Below, one piece after another: positions 53,312 through 62,173 of a stretch of 64,000 nucleotides of DNA. The position numbers and the translations under genes were made by a program. This DNA comes from Alphaproteobacteria bacterium (GTDB taxonomy: Bacteria; Pseudomonadota; Alphaproteobacteria; Rhodobacterales; Rhodobacteraceae): the NCBI GenBank assembly GCA_030425185.1, contig JAUIAU010000002.1:1-64000 (forward strand). Reading direction: 5' to 3'. The stretch's first letter is position 1. Each line of letters begins with the position of its first letter. The notes beneath the pieces were generated by a model, which saw only the letters and a program-made list of their open reading frames with translations, made no database searches and was not told where the DNA came from.

Positions 53312-54027
53312 TGCTGAAGCTCGGCGTGCCGTCCAAGGGTCGGCTGATGGAAAAGACCTTCGACTGGTTCGGCGCGCGCGGCATCGGCCTGCGCCGCACC
53401 GGGTCCGAGCGCGAATACGCCGGCGCCGTCGAGGGGATCGAGGGGGTTGCCCTCGTCATGCTGTCGGCCAGCGAGGTGCCGCGCGAACTGGCCGCCGGGC
53501 GCATTCACCTCGGCGTCACCGGCACCGACCTCGTCCGCGAGACCGTGCCGCTCTGGGACCGGAAGATCGCCGAGATGGTGCCGCTGGGCTTCGGGCACGC
53601 GGACCTCGTGCTGGCGGTGCCGAAATGCTGGATCGATGTCGAGACGCTGGATGACCTCGACGCCGCCGCCGCCGCCTTCCGGGCGCGGCACGGGTTCCGC
53701 CTGCGGATCGCCACCAAGTATCACCGGCTGGTGCGCGCGCATCTGCAGGCCGCCGGGGTCGCGGACTACCAGCTTGTCGACAGCCAGGGCGCGACCGAGG
53801 GCACGGTGGCCAACCTGACCGCCGAGGCCATCGCCGACATCACCTCGTCGGGCGAGACGTTGCGCGCCAATCACCTGAAGATCCTGCAGGGCGAGCCGGT
53901 GCTGCGCTCGGAAGCGACGCTGTTCGGGGCGCGCGGGGCGGAGTGGGACGACCGCCTGCGCGACACGCTGCGGGAGCTGGGCGCGCGGCTCGGGGAAAGC
54001 TGGCCGACCGGTCTGCCGCGCGACTGA
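53311..54027 (+). CDS. hisG: ATP phosphoribosyltransferase, short form HisG
   Basis: 238 residues from ATG 53311 (AGGAGG at 53301-53306); a GTG directly before it is less likely. LKLGVPSKGRLMEKTFDWFG, the catalytic-domain LGVTGTDLVRETVPLWDRKI and the PRPP-binding loop QLVDSQGATEGTVANLTAEA are clear. The C-terminal regulatory domain of long HisG is absent, so it needs HisZ, whose gene precedes it. It catalyses the first step of histidine synthesis. Its stop and the stop of the convergent DUF1489 gene lie in one 12-bp palindrome (54025-54036). Confidence 0.95.
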   Translation: MLKLGVPSKGRLMEKTFDWFGARGIGLRRTGSEREYAGAVEGIEGVALVMLSASEVPRELAAGRIHLGVTGTDLVRETVPLWDRKIAEMVPLGFGHADLVLAVPKCWIDVETLDDLDAAAAAFRARHGFRLRIATKYHRLVRAHLQAAGVADYQLVDSQGATEGTVANLTAEAIADITSSGETLRANHLKILQGEPVLRSEATLFGARGAEWDDRLRDTLRELGARLGESWPTGLPRD

Positions 54028-54033
54028 GGCGCC

Positions 54034-54465
54034 TCAGCGCACGCCCAGTTCGGCCAGCGCGCGGCTCAGGTCCGGGGGCAGGCCCGGTTCGGCCTCCCGA
54101 CCCGCCTTGAGGTCGCGCGGGGCATCCTCGGCAGCGAGATAGCGCCAGCCCTGGAACGGACGGCGCGGCAGGGCCTCGGTCCGGATCACCTCCGGGTCGA
54201 GCACGATGCCGCAGCGGGTGATGCCGTCGCCGCCGGTGACCTCGTCCAGCCGCAGCACGCGCTGGCGCGCCAGCACCACGCCCTTGAACACCCAGTAGAG
54301 CGACCCGCCGTTCAGCAGCTCCGCCCCGCGCTTTGGCCACATCCGGGTGACGTGGCGCGGATGGCCGTCAGGCCCCTTGGCGCGCGCGGTGCGCTGCCAG
54401 TCGATCAGGTCCTCGACCGCCTCCGCCCCCACGCAGAGCTTTACAAGATGTACGCATTTGTTCAC
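54034..54465 (-). CDS. DUF1489-family protein
   Basis: 143 residues from ATG 54465. The start MNKCVHLVKLCVGAEAVEDL followed by IDWQ, the middle GGSLYWVFKGVVLARQRVL, and the end RRPFQGWRYLAAEDAPRDL are characteristic of DUF1489, a conserved alphaproteobacterial family of unknown role, probably cytosolic. It is divergent from nrdJ over 115 bp. Confidence 0.9.
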   Translation of the reverse strand: MNKCVHLVKLCVGAEAVEDLIDWQRTARAKGPDGHPRHVTRMWPKRGAELLNGGSLYWVFKGVVLARQRVLRLDEVTGGDGITRCGIVLDPEVIRTEALPRRPFQGWRYLAAEDAPRDLKAGREAEPGLPPDLSRALAELGVR

Positions 54466-54580
54466 AGTATGTCCCCCACGCCTTGGGGCAAAGCTATGCG
54501 ATTCCCCATCGGCTTCAAGGTGCGGATCGCCTTGACCGCCCTATATCGCCCGACCGAGACGACCCGAACCGGAGCCCGCC

Positions 54581-56887
54581 ATGAGCCGCTTTGCCGCCCC
54601 GATTGCCGAGCAGATCTGGGACATGAAGTACCGCCTGAAGGCGCAGGACGGGACGCCGGTCGACGGCACCGTCGAGGATACCTGGCGCCGGATCGCGCGC
54701 GCCCTTGCCTCGGTCGAGGCGGACCCGGCCCTCTGGGAAGAGCGGTTCTACGACGCGCTGGCCGACTTCCGGTACCTGCCCGCCGGGCGGATCGTGGCGG
54801 GCGCGGGCACCGGGCGGTCGGTGACCCTGTTCAACTGCTTCGTGATGGGGACCATCCCCGACTCGATGAGCGGCATCTTCGAGGCGCTGCGCGAAGCGGC
54901 GCTGACCATGCAGCAGGGCGGCGGGATCGGCTACGATTTCTCGACCATCCGGCCCAAGGGCGCGGACGTGACAGGGGTCGCGGCGGATGCGTCCGGTCCG
55001 CTCAGCTTCATGGACGTCTGGGACGCGATGTGCCGCACGATCATGTCGGCGGGCTCGCGGCGCGGGGCGATGATGGCCACGATGCGCTGCGACCACCCCG
55101 ACATCGAGGCGTTCATCGACGCCAAGGCCGATCCGGCCCGCCTGCGGATGTTCAACGTCAGCGTGCTGGTGACCGACCCGTTCATGGACGCGGTCAAGGC
55201 CGATGGCCCGTGGGACCTGACGTTCGGCGGCAAGGTCTACAAGACCGTCCGCGCCCGCGACCTGTGGAACCGGATCATGCGGGCGACCTATGATTATGCC
55301 GAGCCGGGCGTCATCTTCATCGACCGCATCAATGCGGCCAACAACCTCGCGTATGTCGAGGAGATCGCCGCGACGAACCCCTGCGGCGAGCAGCCGCTGC
55401 CGCCCTACGGCGCCTGCCTGCTGGGGTCGATGAACCTGGCCCGCCTGGTGCCCGCGCCGTTCACCGAGGGCGCCGCGCTCGACGAGGACGCGCTCGACGA
55501 CCTGACCCGCACGGCGGTGCGGATGATGGACAATGTCGTCGACGCCTCGCGCTTCCCGCTGACGCAACAGGCCGAGGAGGCGCGCAGCAAGCGCCGGATC
55601 GGGCTGGGGGTGACGGGCCTCGCCGACGCGCTGCTGATGGTCGGCGCGCGCTACGGCTCGGACGAGGCCGTGGCGCTGACCGACCGCTGGCTGCACCGGA
55701 TCGCGCGGGCGGCCTATCTCGCCTCAGTCGACCTGGCACGGGAGAAGGGCGCGTTCCCGCTGTTCGACGCCGAGAAGTTCCTCGCCTCCGGCAGCATGCA
55801 GGGCATGGACGAGGACGTGCGGCAGGCCGTGGCGCGCCACGGCATCCGCAACGCGCTGCTGACCTCGATCGCGCCGACCGGGACGATCAGCCTGCTGGCG
55901 GGCAACGTCTCGTCGGGGATCGAGCCGGTCTTCGCCTTCGCTTATACCCGGAAGGTGCTGCAGAAGGACGGCTCGCGGACCGAGGAGGAGGTGGTCGACT
56001 ACGCCGTCCACCTGTGGCGGCAGATGCACGGCGACGCGCCGCTGCCCGCCCATTTCGTCGATGCGCAGACGCTGGCCCCGCAGGACCATGTCCGGATGCA
56101 GGCCGCCGCGCAGCGCTGGATCGACTCGTCGATCTCCAAGACGATCAACGTGCCCGCCGACATCGGCTTCGAGGCCTTCAAGGACGTCTACCTGCAGGCC
56201 TGGGACATGGGCTGCAAGGGATGCACCACCTACCGTCCGAATGACGTCACGGGCAGCGTGTTGAGTATTTCCGCCAAGGAGAAAGACGCGCCGCAGGCCC
56301 CGCGTGAAGAGGTCGTGCAGACGCCGGGCGTGGCCCCCGAGCATCCTCATGGCGACGTGGTCTACATCTCCGAGCCGCTCGACCGGCCGGCGGCGCTGGA
56401 GGGGCAGACCTACAAGCTGCAATGGCCCGACAGCCCGCATGCGATCTACATCACGCTTAACGACATCATCATCCAGAGCCACCGCCGTCCGTTCGAGATC
56501 TTCATCAACTCGAAGAACATGGAGCACTACGCCTGGACCGTGGCGCTGACGCGGATGATCTCGGCGGTGTTCCGGCGCGGCGGCGATGTCTCCTTCGTGG
56601 TCGAGGAGCTAAAGGCGGTCTTCGATCCGCGCGGCGGCGCCTGGCTGGAAGGCAAGTACGTGCCGTCGATCCTCGCGGCCATCGGAGGCGTGATCGAACG
56701 TCACCTCGTCGAGATCGGCTTCATCGCGGGCGAGGGGCTCGGCCTCAAGACCGACCCGCGCGCGCAGGTTGCCGTGGTGGGCGGCGCGCCGAAGGGCAGC
56801 AGCTGCCCCAGTTGCGGCGAGCCGGACCTGCGGATGTCCGAGGGCTGCCTGACCTGCGGGGCCTGCGGCTATTCCAAGTGCGCCTGA
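54581..56887 (+). CDS. nrdJ: Adenosylcobalamin-dependent ribonucleotide reductase (class II)
   Basis: 768 residues. The class II core contains GRIVAGAGTGRSVTLFNCFV, GGGIGYDFSTIRPKGADV, the active-site NPCGEQPLPPYGACLLGSMN (Cys, Glu, Cys pattern), and APTGTISLLAGNVSSGIEPV. AWDMGCKGCTTYRPNDVTGS precedes a linker. The C-terminal domain resembles TSCPD (LEGQTYKLQWPDSPHAIYIT) and ends with four cysteines in CPSCG and CLTCGACGYSKCA, the redox tail. It makes deoxynucleotides using coenzyme B12 without oxygen. The linker holds an in-frame copy of the dispersed repeat. No cobalamin riboswitch was seen in the 115-bp leader. Confidence 0.96.
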   Translation: MSRFAAPIAEQIWDMKYRLKAQDGTPVDGTVEDTWRRIARALASVEADPALWEERFYDALADFRYLPAGRIVAGAGTGRSVTLFNCFVMGTIPDSMSGIFEALREAALTMQQGGGIGYDFSTIRPKGADVTGVAADASGPLSFMDVWDAMCRTIMSAGSRRGAMMATMRCDHPDIEAFIDAKADPARLRMFNVSVLVTDPFMDAVKADGPWDLTFGGKVYKTVRARDLWNRIMRATYDYAEPGVIFIDRINAANNLAYVEEIAATNPCGEQPLPPYGACLLGSMNLARLVPAPFTEGAALDEDALDDLTRTAVRMMDNVVDASRFPLTQQAEEARSKRRIGLGVTGLADALLMVGARYGSDEAVALTDRWLHRIARAAYLASVDLAREKGAFPLFDAEKFLASGSMQGMDEDVRQAVARHGIRNALLTSIAPTGTISLLAGNVSSGIEPVFAFAYTRKVLQKDGSRTEEEVVDYAVHLWRQMHGDAPLPAHFVDAQTLAPQDHVRMQAAAQRWIDSSISKTINVPADIGFEAFKDVYLQAWDMGCKGCTTYRPNDVTGSVLSISAKEKDAPQAPREEVVQTPGVAPEHPHGDVVYISEPLDRPAALEGQTYKLQWPDSPHAIYITLNDIIIQSHRRPFEIFINSKNMEHYAWTVALTRMISAVFRRGGDVSFVVEELKAVFDPRGGAWLEGKYVPSILAAIGGVIERHLVEIGFIAGEGLGLKTDPRAQVAVVGGAPKGSSCPSCGEPDLRMSEGCLTCGACGYSKCA
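56263..56284 (+). repeat. Dispersed GAGTATTT...AGAAG element, copy inside nrdJ
   Basis: GAGTATTTCCGCCAAGGAGA plus AA lies within the nrdJ reading frame and is translated as LSISAKEK in the linker between the catalytic core and the TSCPD-like domain. The match to the other copies is imperfect over the second half. Confidence 0.5.
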
Positions 56888-56891
56888 GCGG

Positions 56892-56914
56892 CGCCGCGCC
56901 CCGGCGCGGCGTTT
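56892..56914 (+). terminator. Terminator of nrdJ
   Basis: CGCCGCGC (56892-56899) pairs with GCGCGGCG (56904-56911) around loop CCCG, followed by TTTCG. It lies five bases past the nrdJ stop. Confidence 0.65.
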
Positions 56915-56982
56915 CGTCCAGTTCCTGAGTATTCTGGTAAGGATATTCTTGACCTGCGGCGCGGGGTGCGGCATCACGCCTT

Positions 56983-57005
56983 TAGCCGACAAAAAGAGTC
57001 GGATA
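56983..57005. promoter_or_regulatory. Dyad operator candidate upstream of fbpA
   Basis: TAGCCGAC and GTCGGATA are inverted arms (7 of 8 pairs) around AAAAAGA, 33 bp before the fbpA ATG. The right arm runs into GATACT (57002-57007), a fair -10 box. An iron-responsive regulator is the obvious candidate for this gene, but the motif does not match one that I can name. Confidence 0.4.
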
Positions 57006-57037
57006 CTTTTGCCTGATCCGCACCGAAGGAGACCTTC

Positions 57038-58048
57038 ATGCTGCGCACGACCACTGCTCTCGCCGCCCTGCTGGCCATCGCCGCCCCGGCCTTCGCCGAG
57101 GGCGAGCTGAACCTCTACTCCTCGCGCCACTACGACACCGACGAGCGGCTCTACACCGATTTCGAGGACGCCACCGGGATCACCATCAACCGCATCGAAG
57201 GCAACGCCGACGAGCTGATCGCGCGGATGGTCGCGGAGGGGCGGAACTCGCCCGCCGATGTGCTGATCACGGTGGACACCTCGCGCCTCGCCCGCGCCAA
57301 GGAGGCCGGTATCCTGCAGCCGGTGGACAGCGCGGTGCTCGAAGCCGCCGTCCCGGCGGCGCTGCAGGACACCGACAACACGTGGTTCGGCTTCTCGCAG
57401 CGCGCGCGGATCTTCTTCTACGACAAGGAGCGCGTGGCGACCCCGCCCGCGACCTATGCCGCGCTGGCCGATCCGGCCTACAAGGGCGAGGTCTGCATCC
57501 GCTCGTCCACCAACACCTACAACCAGACCCTGCTGGCCGCGATCATCACCCACGAGGGTGAGGCGGCCGCCACCGCCTGGGCCGAGGGCGTTGTGGCCAA
57601 CATGGCGCGCGACCCGCAGGGCGGCGACACGGACCAGCTCAAGGGCCTCGCCAGCGGGGAATGCGGGATCGCGGTGTCGAACACCTACTACTTCGCCCGC
57701 GCCCTGCGCACCGAGGTGGAGGGGGTCAGCGAACACCTCGACCGGATCGGCTGGATCTTCCCCGACCAGGACGGCAACGGGGCGCATGTCAACCTGTCCG
57801 GGGCGGGCGTCGCCGCCCATGCGCCGAACCGCGAGAACGCGGTGAAGTTCCTTGAATACCTCGCGTCGGAGCAGGCGCAGGTCTACTTCTCGAACGGCAA
57901 CGACGAATACCCGGTGGTCGCCGGTGTGCCGCTGGCCGAGAACGTCGCGGCGCTGGGCGAGTTCACCGCGGACGATGTCTCGCTGGCCGAAGTGGCGAAG
58001 AACCTGCCGGCCGCGCAGCGTATCTTCAACGCGGTCGGCTGGGAATAG
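57038..58048 (+). CDS. fbpA: Ferric iron ABC transporter substrate-binding protein (FbpA/FutA type)
   Basis: 336 residues from ATG 57038, GAAGGAGA eight bases ahead. A signal peptide ends near APAFA. The mature start GELNLYSSRHYDTDERLYTD is typical of ferric-binding proteins. The adjacent tyrosines in GIAVSNTYYFARALRTEV are the iron ligands. EVCIRSSTNTYNQTLLAAII and VHVNLSGAGVAAHAPN-like segments complete the transferrin-like fold. It captures Fe3+ in the periplasm for FbpB. The permease gene lies convergent downstream, an unusual arrangement because the pair is commonly an operon. Confidence 0.94.
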   Translation: MLRTTTALAALLAIAAPAFAEGELNLYSSRHYDTDERLYTDFEDATGITINRIEGNADELIARMVAEGRNSPADVLITVDTSRLARAKEAGILQPVDSAVLEAAVPAALQDTDNTWFGFSQRARIFFYDKERVATPPATYAALADPAYKGEVCIRSSTNTYNQTLLAAIITHEGEAAATAWAEGVVANMARDPQGGDTDQLKGLASGECGIAVSNTYYFARALRTEVEGVSEHLDRIGWIFPDQDGNGAHVNLSGAGVAAHAPNRENAVKFLEYLASEQAQVYFSNGNDEYPVVAGVPLAENVAALGEFTADDVSLAEVAKNLPAAQRIFNAVGWE

Positions 58049-58081
58049 GCCGCCCGCGTCCCCGGCATCCGTCCGGCATCG

Positions 58082-58104
58082 AAGGGGTCCCGCGCGGGGC
58101 CCCT
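58082..58104 (+). terminator. Terminator of fbpA
   Basis: AAGGGG and CCC pair with GGG and CCCCTT (58082-58104) across a GCGC loop, with a one-base offset inside the stem, followed by CTTCG. It lies about 35 bp past the fbpA stop. Confidence 0.65.
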
Positions 58105-58149
58105 TCTTCGTGCCGTCGCCGGGCCCGCCTGCGGCGGGCGCCTTCGGCT

Positions 58150-58180
58150 GAGTATTTTTACCAAGAAGAAGGGGAGGGGC
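58150..58180 (+). repeat. Dispersed GAGTATTT...AGAAG element, copy 4
   Basis: GAGTATTTTTACCAAGAAGA followed by AGGGGAGGGGC, nearly identical to the copy at 29048. It lies between convergent fbpA and fbpB, so it cannot serve as a ribosome-binding region for a plus-strand gene here. It is preceded by GCGCCTTCGGCT, as at 20041. Confidence 0.75.
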
Positions 58181-58191
58181 GGGCCGTCGCC

Positions 58192-59907
58192 TCAGCCGAC
58201 CCGGCGGTCGGCGGCGGCGCGCTGGCGGCCCACGCCCCGGCACACCAGCAGCACCGGGATAAGCCCGACCGCGACGATCACCAGCGACGGGACCGCCGCG
58301 CCGTCCAGCCGTTCGTCCGCCGCCAGCCGGTGCGCCTGCACCGCCAGCGTGTCGAAGTTGAAGGGCCGCATGATCAGCGTCGCGGGCAGTTCCTTCATCA
58401 CGTCGATGAAGACGATCAGCCCGGCGGTCAGGATCGAGGGGGTCAGGATCGGCAGATGCACCGCGCGCAGCATGGCGAAGGGGCTGCGGCCCAGCGTCCG
58501 GGTCACCGCGTCGAGGTGCGGGTTGATCGTCGCCAGCCCCGCCTCCCAGGTGTTCAGCGCGGCGGCGAGGAAGCGCACCATGTAGGCCGCGACCAGCAGC
58601 CAGATCGAGCCGGTCAGCAGCAGCCCGGTCGAGATGTCGAAGGTCGCCCGCATCCAGGCATCGACGGCGTTGTCGAAGGCCGCGAAGGGCACCAGCAGGC
58701 CGACCGCGATCACCCCGCCGGGCACGGCATAGCCGATCCGGGCGATCTCGCGTGCGGCCTTGGCGGTGGGGCCGGGCTGCAGGCGGGCGGTGAAGCCCAG
58801 CAGCACCGCCGCACCCACGGTGACCAGCGCCGCGGTTCCCGCCAGTGTCAGGGAATTGCCGATGAAGCGCAGGTAGCGCGGCGACAGCAGGTCCTGCCCG
58901 GAGCCGACGGCCATCGTCGCGAGCAGGATCACCGGCAGCACGAAGCCGAGCAGAACCGGCAGCGCGCAGGCCAGCGTCGCGGCCACGCCGCGCGCGCCGG
59001 TCAGCGGGATCGGCGGCAGCGCCTCGAACCGCGAGCCGCGTCCGAACTGCCGCGCCTGTCCGCGCTGGCGGCGCTCGAGCAGCGCGATGAGCAGGGCAAA
59101 ACCCAGCAGCCCCAGCGCCAGCTGCGCGGCGGCGGCCCGGTCGGCCATCGCGAACCAGCTCTGGTAGATGCCGGTCGCGTAGGTCTGGACGCCGAAATAC
59201 GAGACGGTGCCGAAGTCGGCGATGGTCTCCATGATCGCCAGTAGCACGCCGCCGACGATCGCCGGGCGGGCCAGCGGCAGGTTCACCCGCAGGAATGTGG
59301 ACAGCGTGCTCTGGCCCAGCGTGCGCGCCGCGAGGAAGGTCGTCGCGCTCTGTTGCAGGAAGGCGGCGCGCGCCAGCAGGTAGACATACGGGTAGAGCAC
59401 GAGGATCAGCATGACCGCCGCGCCGCCCAGCGACCGGATTTCCGGGAACCAGTAGTCGCGTGGACCCCAGCCGGTGACCTCGCGGAGCAGCGTCTGGACC
59501 GGGCCGGGGTGGTCCAGCAGGTCGGTATAGGCATAGGCCAGCACGTAGGCCGGGAAGGCCAGCGGCAGGGCCAGCGTGATCTCGAAGAGCCGCGCCCCCG
59601 GGAACCGGCACATCGTCACGAGCCAGGCGCAGCCGGTCCCCAGCGCCCCGGTGCCGAGGGCGACGAGCGTGACCAGCAGGGCGGTATTCGCCGTGGTGCG
59701 GGGCAGGGTGGTGTCCAGCAGGTGCGCCAGCGTGTCCGCGCCGCCGGTCAGGGCGGCGACCGCCACCGCCACCATCGGCAGCAGGCAGGTCGCGGCGACG
59801 GCCAGCGCCAGCCCGCGCAGCGGTGCGCCGAGGCGCAGGCGGCGCACGGGCTTCAGGCGGGGCGCACCGGGGGAGGGGGCGGCGGTCTGGGTCATCGGGC
59901 GCGACAT
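58192..59907 (-). CDS. fbpB: Ferric iron ABC transporter permease (FbpB type)
   Basis: 571 residues from ATG 59907 (ATG 59895 also possible). It is a double permease of the FbpB/CysTW type, about twelve membrane segments. Each half has an EAA coupling loop: [20 protein letters not shown] with [20 protein letters not shown], and [20 protein letters not shown] with [20 protein letters not shown]. These mark a ferric-iron permease. It works with FbpA and an ATPase that is not in the window. The gene is convergent with fbpA. Confidence 0.92.
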   Translation of the reverse strand: MSRPMTQTAAPSPGAPRLKPVRRLRLGAPLRGLALAVAATCLLPMVAVAVAALTGGADTLAHLLDTTLPRTTANTALLVTLVALGTGALGTGCAWLVTMCRFPGARLFEITLALPLAFPAYVLAYAYTDLLDHPGPVQTLLREVTGWGPRDYWFPEIRSLGGAAVMLILVLYPYVYLLARAAFLQQSATTFLAARTLGQSTLSTFLRVNLPLARPAIVGGVLLAIMETIADFGTVSYFGVQTYATGIYQSWFAMADRAAAAQLALGLLGFALLIALLERRQRGQARQFGRGSRFEALPPIPLTGARGVAATLACALPVLLGFVLPVILLATMAVGSGQDLLSPRYLRFIGNSLTLAGTAALVTVGAAVLLGFTARLQPGPTAKAAREIARIGYAVPGGVIAVGLLVPFAAFDNAVDAWMRATFDISTGLLLTGSIWLLVAAYMVRFLAAALNTWEAGLATINPHLDAVTRTLGRSPFAMLRAVHLPILTPSILTAGLIVFIDVMKELPATLIMRPFNFDTLAVQAHRLAADERLDGAAVPSLVIVAVGLIPVLLVCRGVGRQRAAADRRVG

Positions 59908-60075
59908 TGGCCGCGGTCCTGCCGGTTGTCCAGAGAGGGGGATTGGCGCAGGGGACGCATTGCTTTACCGTCTTTCGGAGGGGCGCGCGATTTGTGTGTG
60001 GCGCGCCCCGATCTGCTGCCAACCGGATCGAGATGAACGTGCCGGGCCCGACGGGTCCGGACGATGGAGGCAGCG

Positions 60076-61173
60076 ATGACCAGTCTGACGCGGATCGAGG
60101 GCATGTTCGCCATCCCGTGGCGCGCGACCGAGGTGGACGGCGTGGCCGATCCGCTGCCCGAGGTGCTGGCCGAGGCGATGGTCTGGCGCTGGTCCGGCGA
60201 GGCACTGCGGCTCGACGGGCCGCAGGGCCTGCTCAGCCTCGCCCAGCCCGCGCCGCGCCGCCGGGCCCGTCGGACCGCGGCGCGCCTGCTGGGCAGCATC
60301 GGCACCGCGCTGGCGGAGGAGGCCCCGGGCCTGGTCCCGCGCGTCGGTCCCGAGGCACCCGAGACGGAGCCCGAGGTCGACGATGCCCCGGAGGCGCATC
60401 TGCAACTGACGGACGGACGGCGGTTCTATACCGCGATCCTCGTGCCGGAGGCCGGGCGGCACGGGCCGCTGCTGGCGTTCCTCGACTGCCTGCCGCCGCC
60501 GGACACCGACCTCTTCCCCACCGCCGTCGCGCTGCCGGCGCGCGCGGGCGGCAGCCTGTCGGGGGGCGTGGTCTGCTTCGCGCCGGGCACCCGCATCGCG
60601 ACACCGCGGGGCGAGGTGGCGATCGACGCCCTGAGGCCGGGGGACATGGTGCAGACCCGCGACGACGGGGCGCAGCCGGTCGAATGGGTCGGGACCTCGC
60701 AGCTCAGCGCGCCGCGCCTGCGGGCCCTGCCGAGCCTTCGGCCGGTGCGCCTGCGCGGCGATGCGCTCGGGGCCGGGCGGCCCGGCGGAGACCTGCTGGT
60801 CTCGCCCGACCACCGGATCCTGCTGGCCGGACCGATGGCGCGCGCGCTCTTCGGCGAGCCGGAAGTGCTGGTCGCCGCGCGCGACCTGGTCAACGACGGC
60901 GCGGTGCATGTCGATCACCGGGTGCGCGAGATGACCTATGTCCACCTGATGCTGCCCCGCCACGCGGTGATCGAGGCGAATGGCCTGCCCTGCGAAAGCC
61001 TGCATCCGGGGGACATGGACCTCGACCGGCTCGACGGCACGACCCGCCGCGACCTGCTGCGGGCGCGACCCGAGCTTGCGGGCGGGGGGCGGTTCTACGG
61101 CCCGCACGCGCGGTTCTGTCTCGACCGGGCGGGCGTTGCCCTGCTGGCCCATGCCGGGGGCGTGCCGGGGTAG
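60076..61173 (+). CDS. Hint-domain (Hedgehog/intein-like) protein
   Basis: 365 residues from ATG 60076, with TGGAGG five bases ahead; an ATG at 60064 would put that site inside the gene. Residues 1 to about 165 are of unknown type. The Hint_2 domain begins at [20 protein letters not shown] (Cys 167), with [20 protein letters not shown], then [13 protein letters not shown] (conserved His), and ends [17 protein letters not shown]. Hint_2 proteins are common in Rhodobacteraceae and are often linked to large secreted or self-processing proteins. The Cys and His for peptide-bond rearrangement are present, but no splice partner follows. The role is not known. Confidence 0.8.
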   Translation: MTSLTRIEGMFAIPWRATEVDGVADPLPEVLAEAMVWRWSGEALRLDGPQGLLSLAQPAPRRRARRTAARLLGSIGTALAEEAPGLVPRVGPEAPETEPEVDDAPEAHLQLTDGRRFYTAILVPEAGRHGPLLAFLDCLPPPDTDLFPTAVALPARAGGSLSGGVVCFAPGTRIATPRGEVAIDALRPGDMVQTRDDGAQPVEWVGTSQLSAPRLRALPSLRPVRLRGDALGAGRPGGDLLVSPDHRILLAGPMARALFGEPEVLVAARDLVNDGAVHVDHRVREMTYVHLMLPRHAVIEANGLPCESLHPGDMDLDRLDGTTRRDLLRARPELAGGGRFYGPHARFCLDRAGVALLAHAGGVPG

Positions 61174-61235
61174 GGGGGCATGTCCCGCCAGCCCCGCCCT
61201 TGACTCCCCTCCGCGCCCCGGCTAGAGACCCCCAT

Positions 61236-61259
61236 CGCTGTCCTTCGGGGCGGCGTTTT
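61236..61259 (+). terminator. UUCG-loop terminator after the Hint gene / before rpsD
   Basis: CGCTGTCC (61236-61243), loop TTCG, GGGCGGCG (61248-61255), then TTTTC. It forms an 8-bp stem with two G-U pairs in RNA. It ends the Hint transcript, or sits in the rpsD leader as an attenuator. Confidence 0.7.
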
Positions 61260-61367
61260 CATTGGTGTTGGTGGCCCCCGCAAGGGGATGCCTGTCGGGG
61301 CTTCGCCCAAAGGACAACGCCCTTCACAGCCGCCCTCCGGGGTGGTGCCGCAGAAGGAGATCAGACG

Positions 61368-61991
61368 GTGACCAAACGCACCTCTGCCAAGTACAAGATC
61401 GACCGCCGCATGGGCGAAAACATCTGGGGTCGTCCGAAGTCCCCGGTGAACAAGCGCGAGTACGGCCCGGGCCAGCACGGCCAGCGCCGGAAGTCGAAGC
61501 TGTCGGACTTCGGTCTGCAGCTGCGCGCCAAGCAGAAGCTCAAGGGCTACTACGGCGACCTGACCGAGAAGCAGTTCAAGCGCATCTACTCCGACGCCGC
61601 CCGCGTGAAGGGCGACACCGGTGAGAACCTGATCGGCCTGCTCGAGCGCCGTCTCGACGCCGTGGTCTACCGCGCCAAGTTCGTGCCGACCATGTTCGCC
61701 GCCCGCCAGTTCGTGAACCATGGCCATGTCATGGTGAACGGCCGCCGCGTGAACATCCCGTCCTACCGCGTGAAGGAAGGCGACGTCATCGAGGTCCGCG
61801 AGAAGTCGAAGCAGCTCGGCGTCCTCCTGGAAGCCGTGCAGCTGGCCGAGCGCGACGTGCCGGATTACGTCGACGCCGACCACTCGAAGATGACCGCGAC
61901 CTTCGTGCGCGTTCCGAGCCTCGCCGACGTGCCCTACGCGGTGATCATGGAACCGAACCTCGTCGTCGAATACTACGCCAAGAACGGCTGA
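61368..61991 (+). CDS. rpsD: 30S ribosomal protein S4
   Basis: 207 residues from GTG 61368, with AGAAGGAGA at 61352-61360. The sequence is typical of S4: [60 protein letters not shown]-like S4 RNA-binding domain, and the end [14 protein letters not shown]. It binds 16S rRNA early in 30S assembly. It is a stand-alone gene here, as in other alphaproteobacteria, with a structured leader and a UUCG terminator. Confidence 0.97.
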   Translation: MTKRTSAKYKIDRRMGENIWGRPKSPVNKREYGPGQHGQRRKSKLSDFGLQLRAKQKLKGYYGDLTEKQFKRIYSDAARVKGDTGENLIGLLERRLDAVVYRAKFVPTMFAARQFVNHGHVMVNGRRVNIPSYRVKEGDVIEVREKSKQLGVLLEAVQLAERDVPDYVDADHSKMTATFVRVPSLADVPYAVIMEPNLVVEYYAKNG

Positions 61992-62014
61992 TCCGTCTGG
62001 CGATGCGTTGACTG

Positions 62015-62039
62015 GGGCCGTCCTTCGGGGCGGCCCTTT
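62015..62039 (+). terminator. UUCG-loop terminator of rpsD
   Basis: GGGCCGTCC (62015-62023), loop TTCG, GGGCGGCCC (62028-62036), then TTTC. The 9-bp stem with one G-U pair lies 23 bp past the rpsD stop. Confidence 0.85.
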
Positions 62040-62173
62040 CGCGTGGCGCCGGGGCATCGCTGTCCGAAACGTGAACGCACGGGGTCTTCACGCGCGGTGC
62101 CGGGTCTGCGAGGACGGGCACCGACCGCGATGCCCGGTGCCGCAGAAGCCCCGTCCCGCGAAGGAGCAGGACC

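Noticed and set aside
54466-54580. Cobalamin riboswitch before nrdJ
   Set aside because: The 115-bp leader is too short for the full fold, and no B12-box-like sequence was seen.
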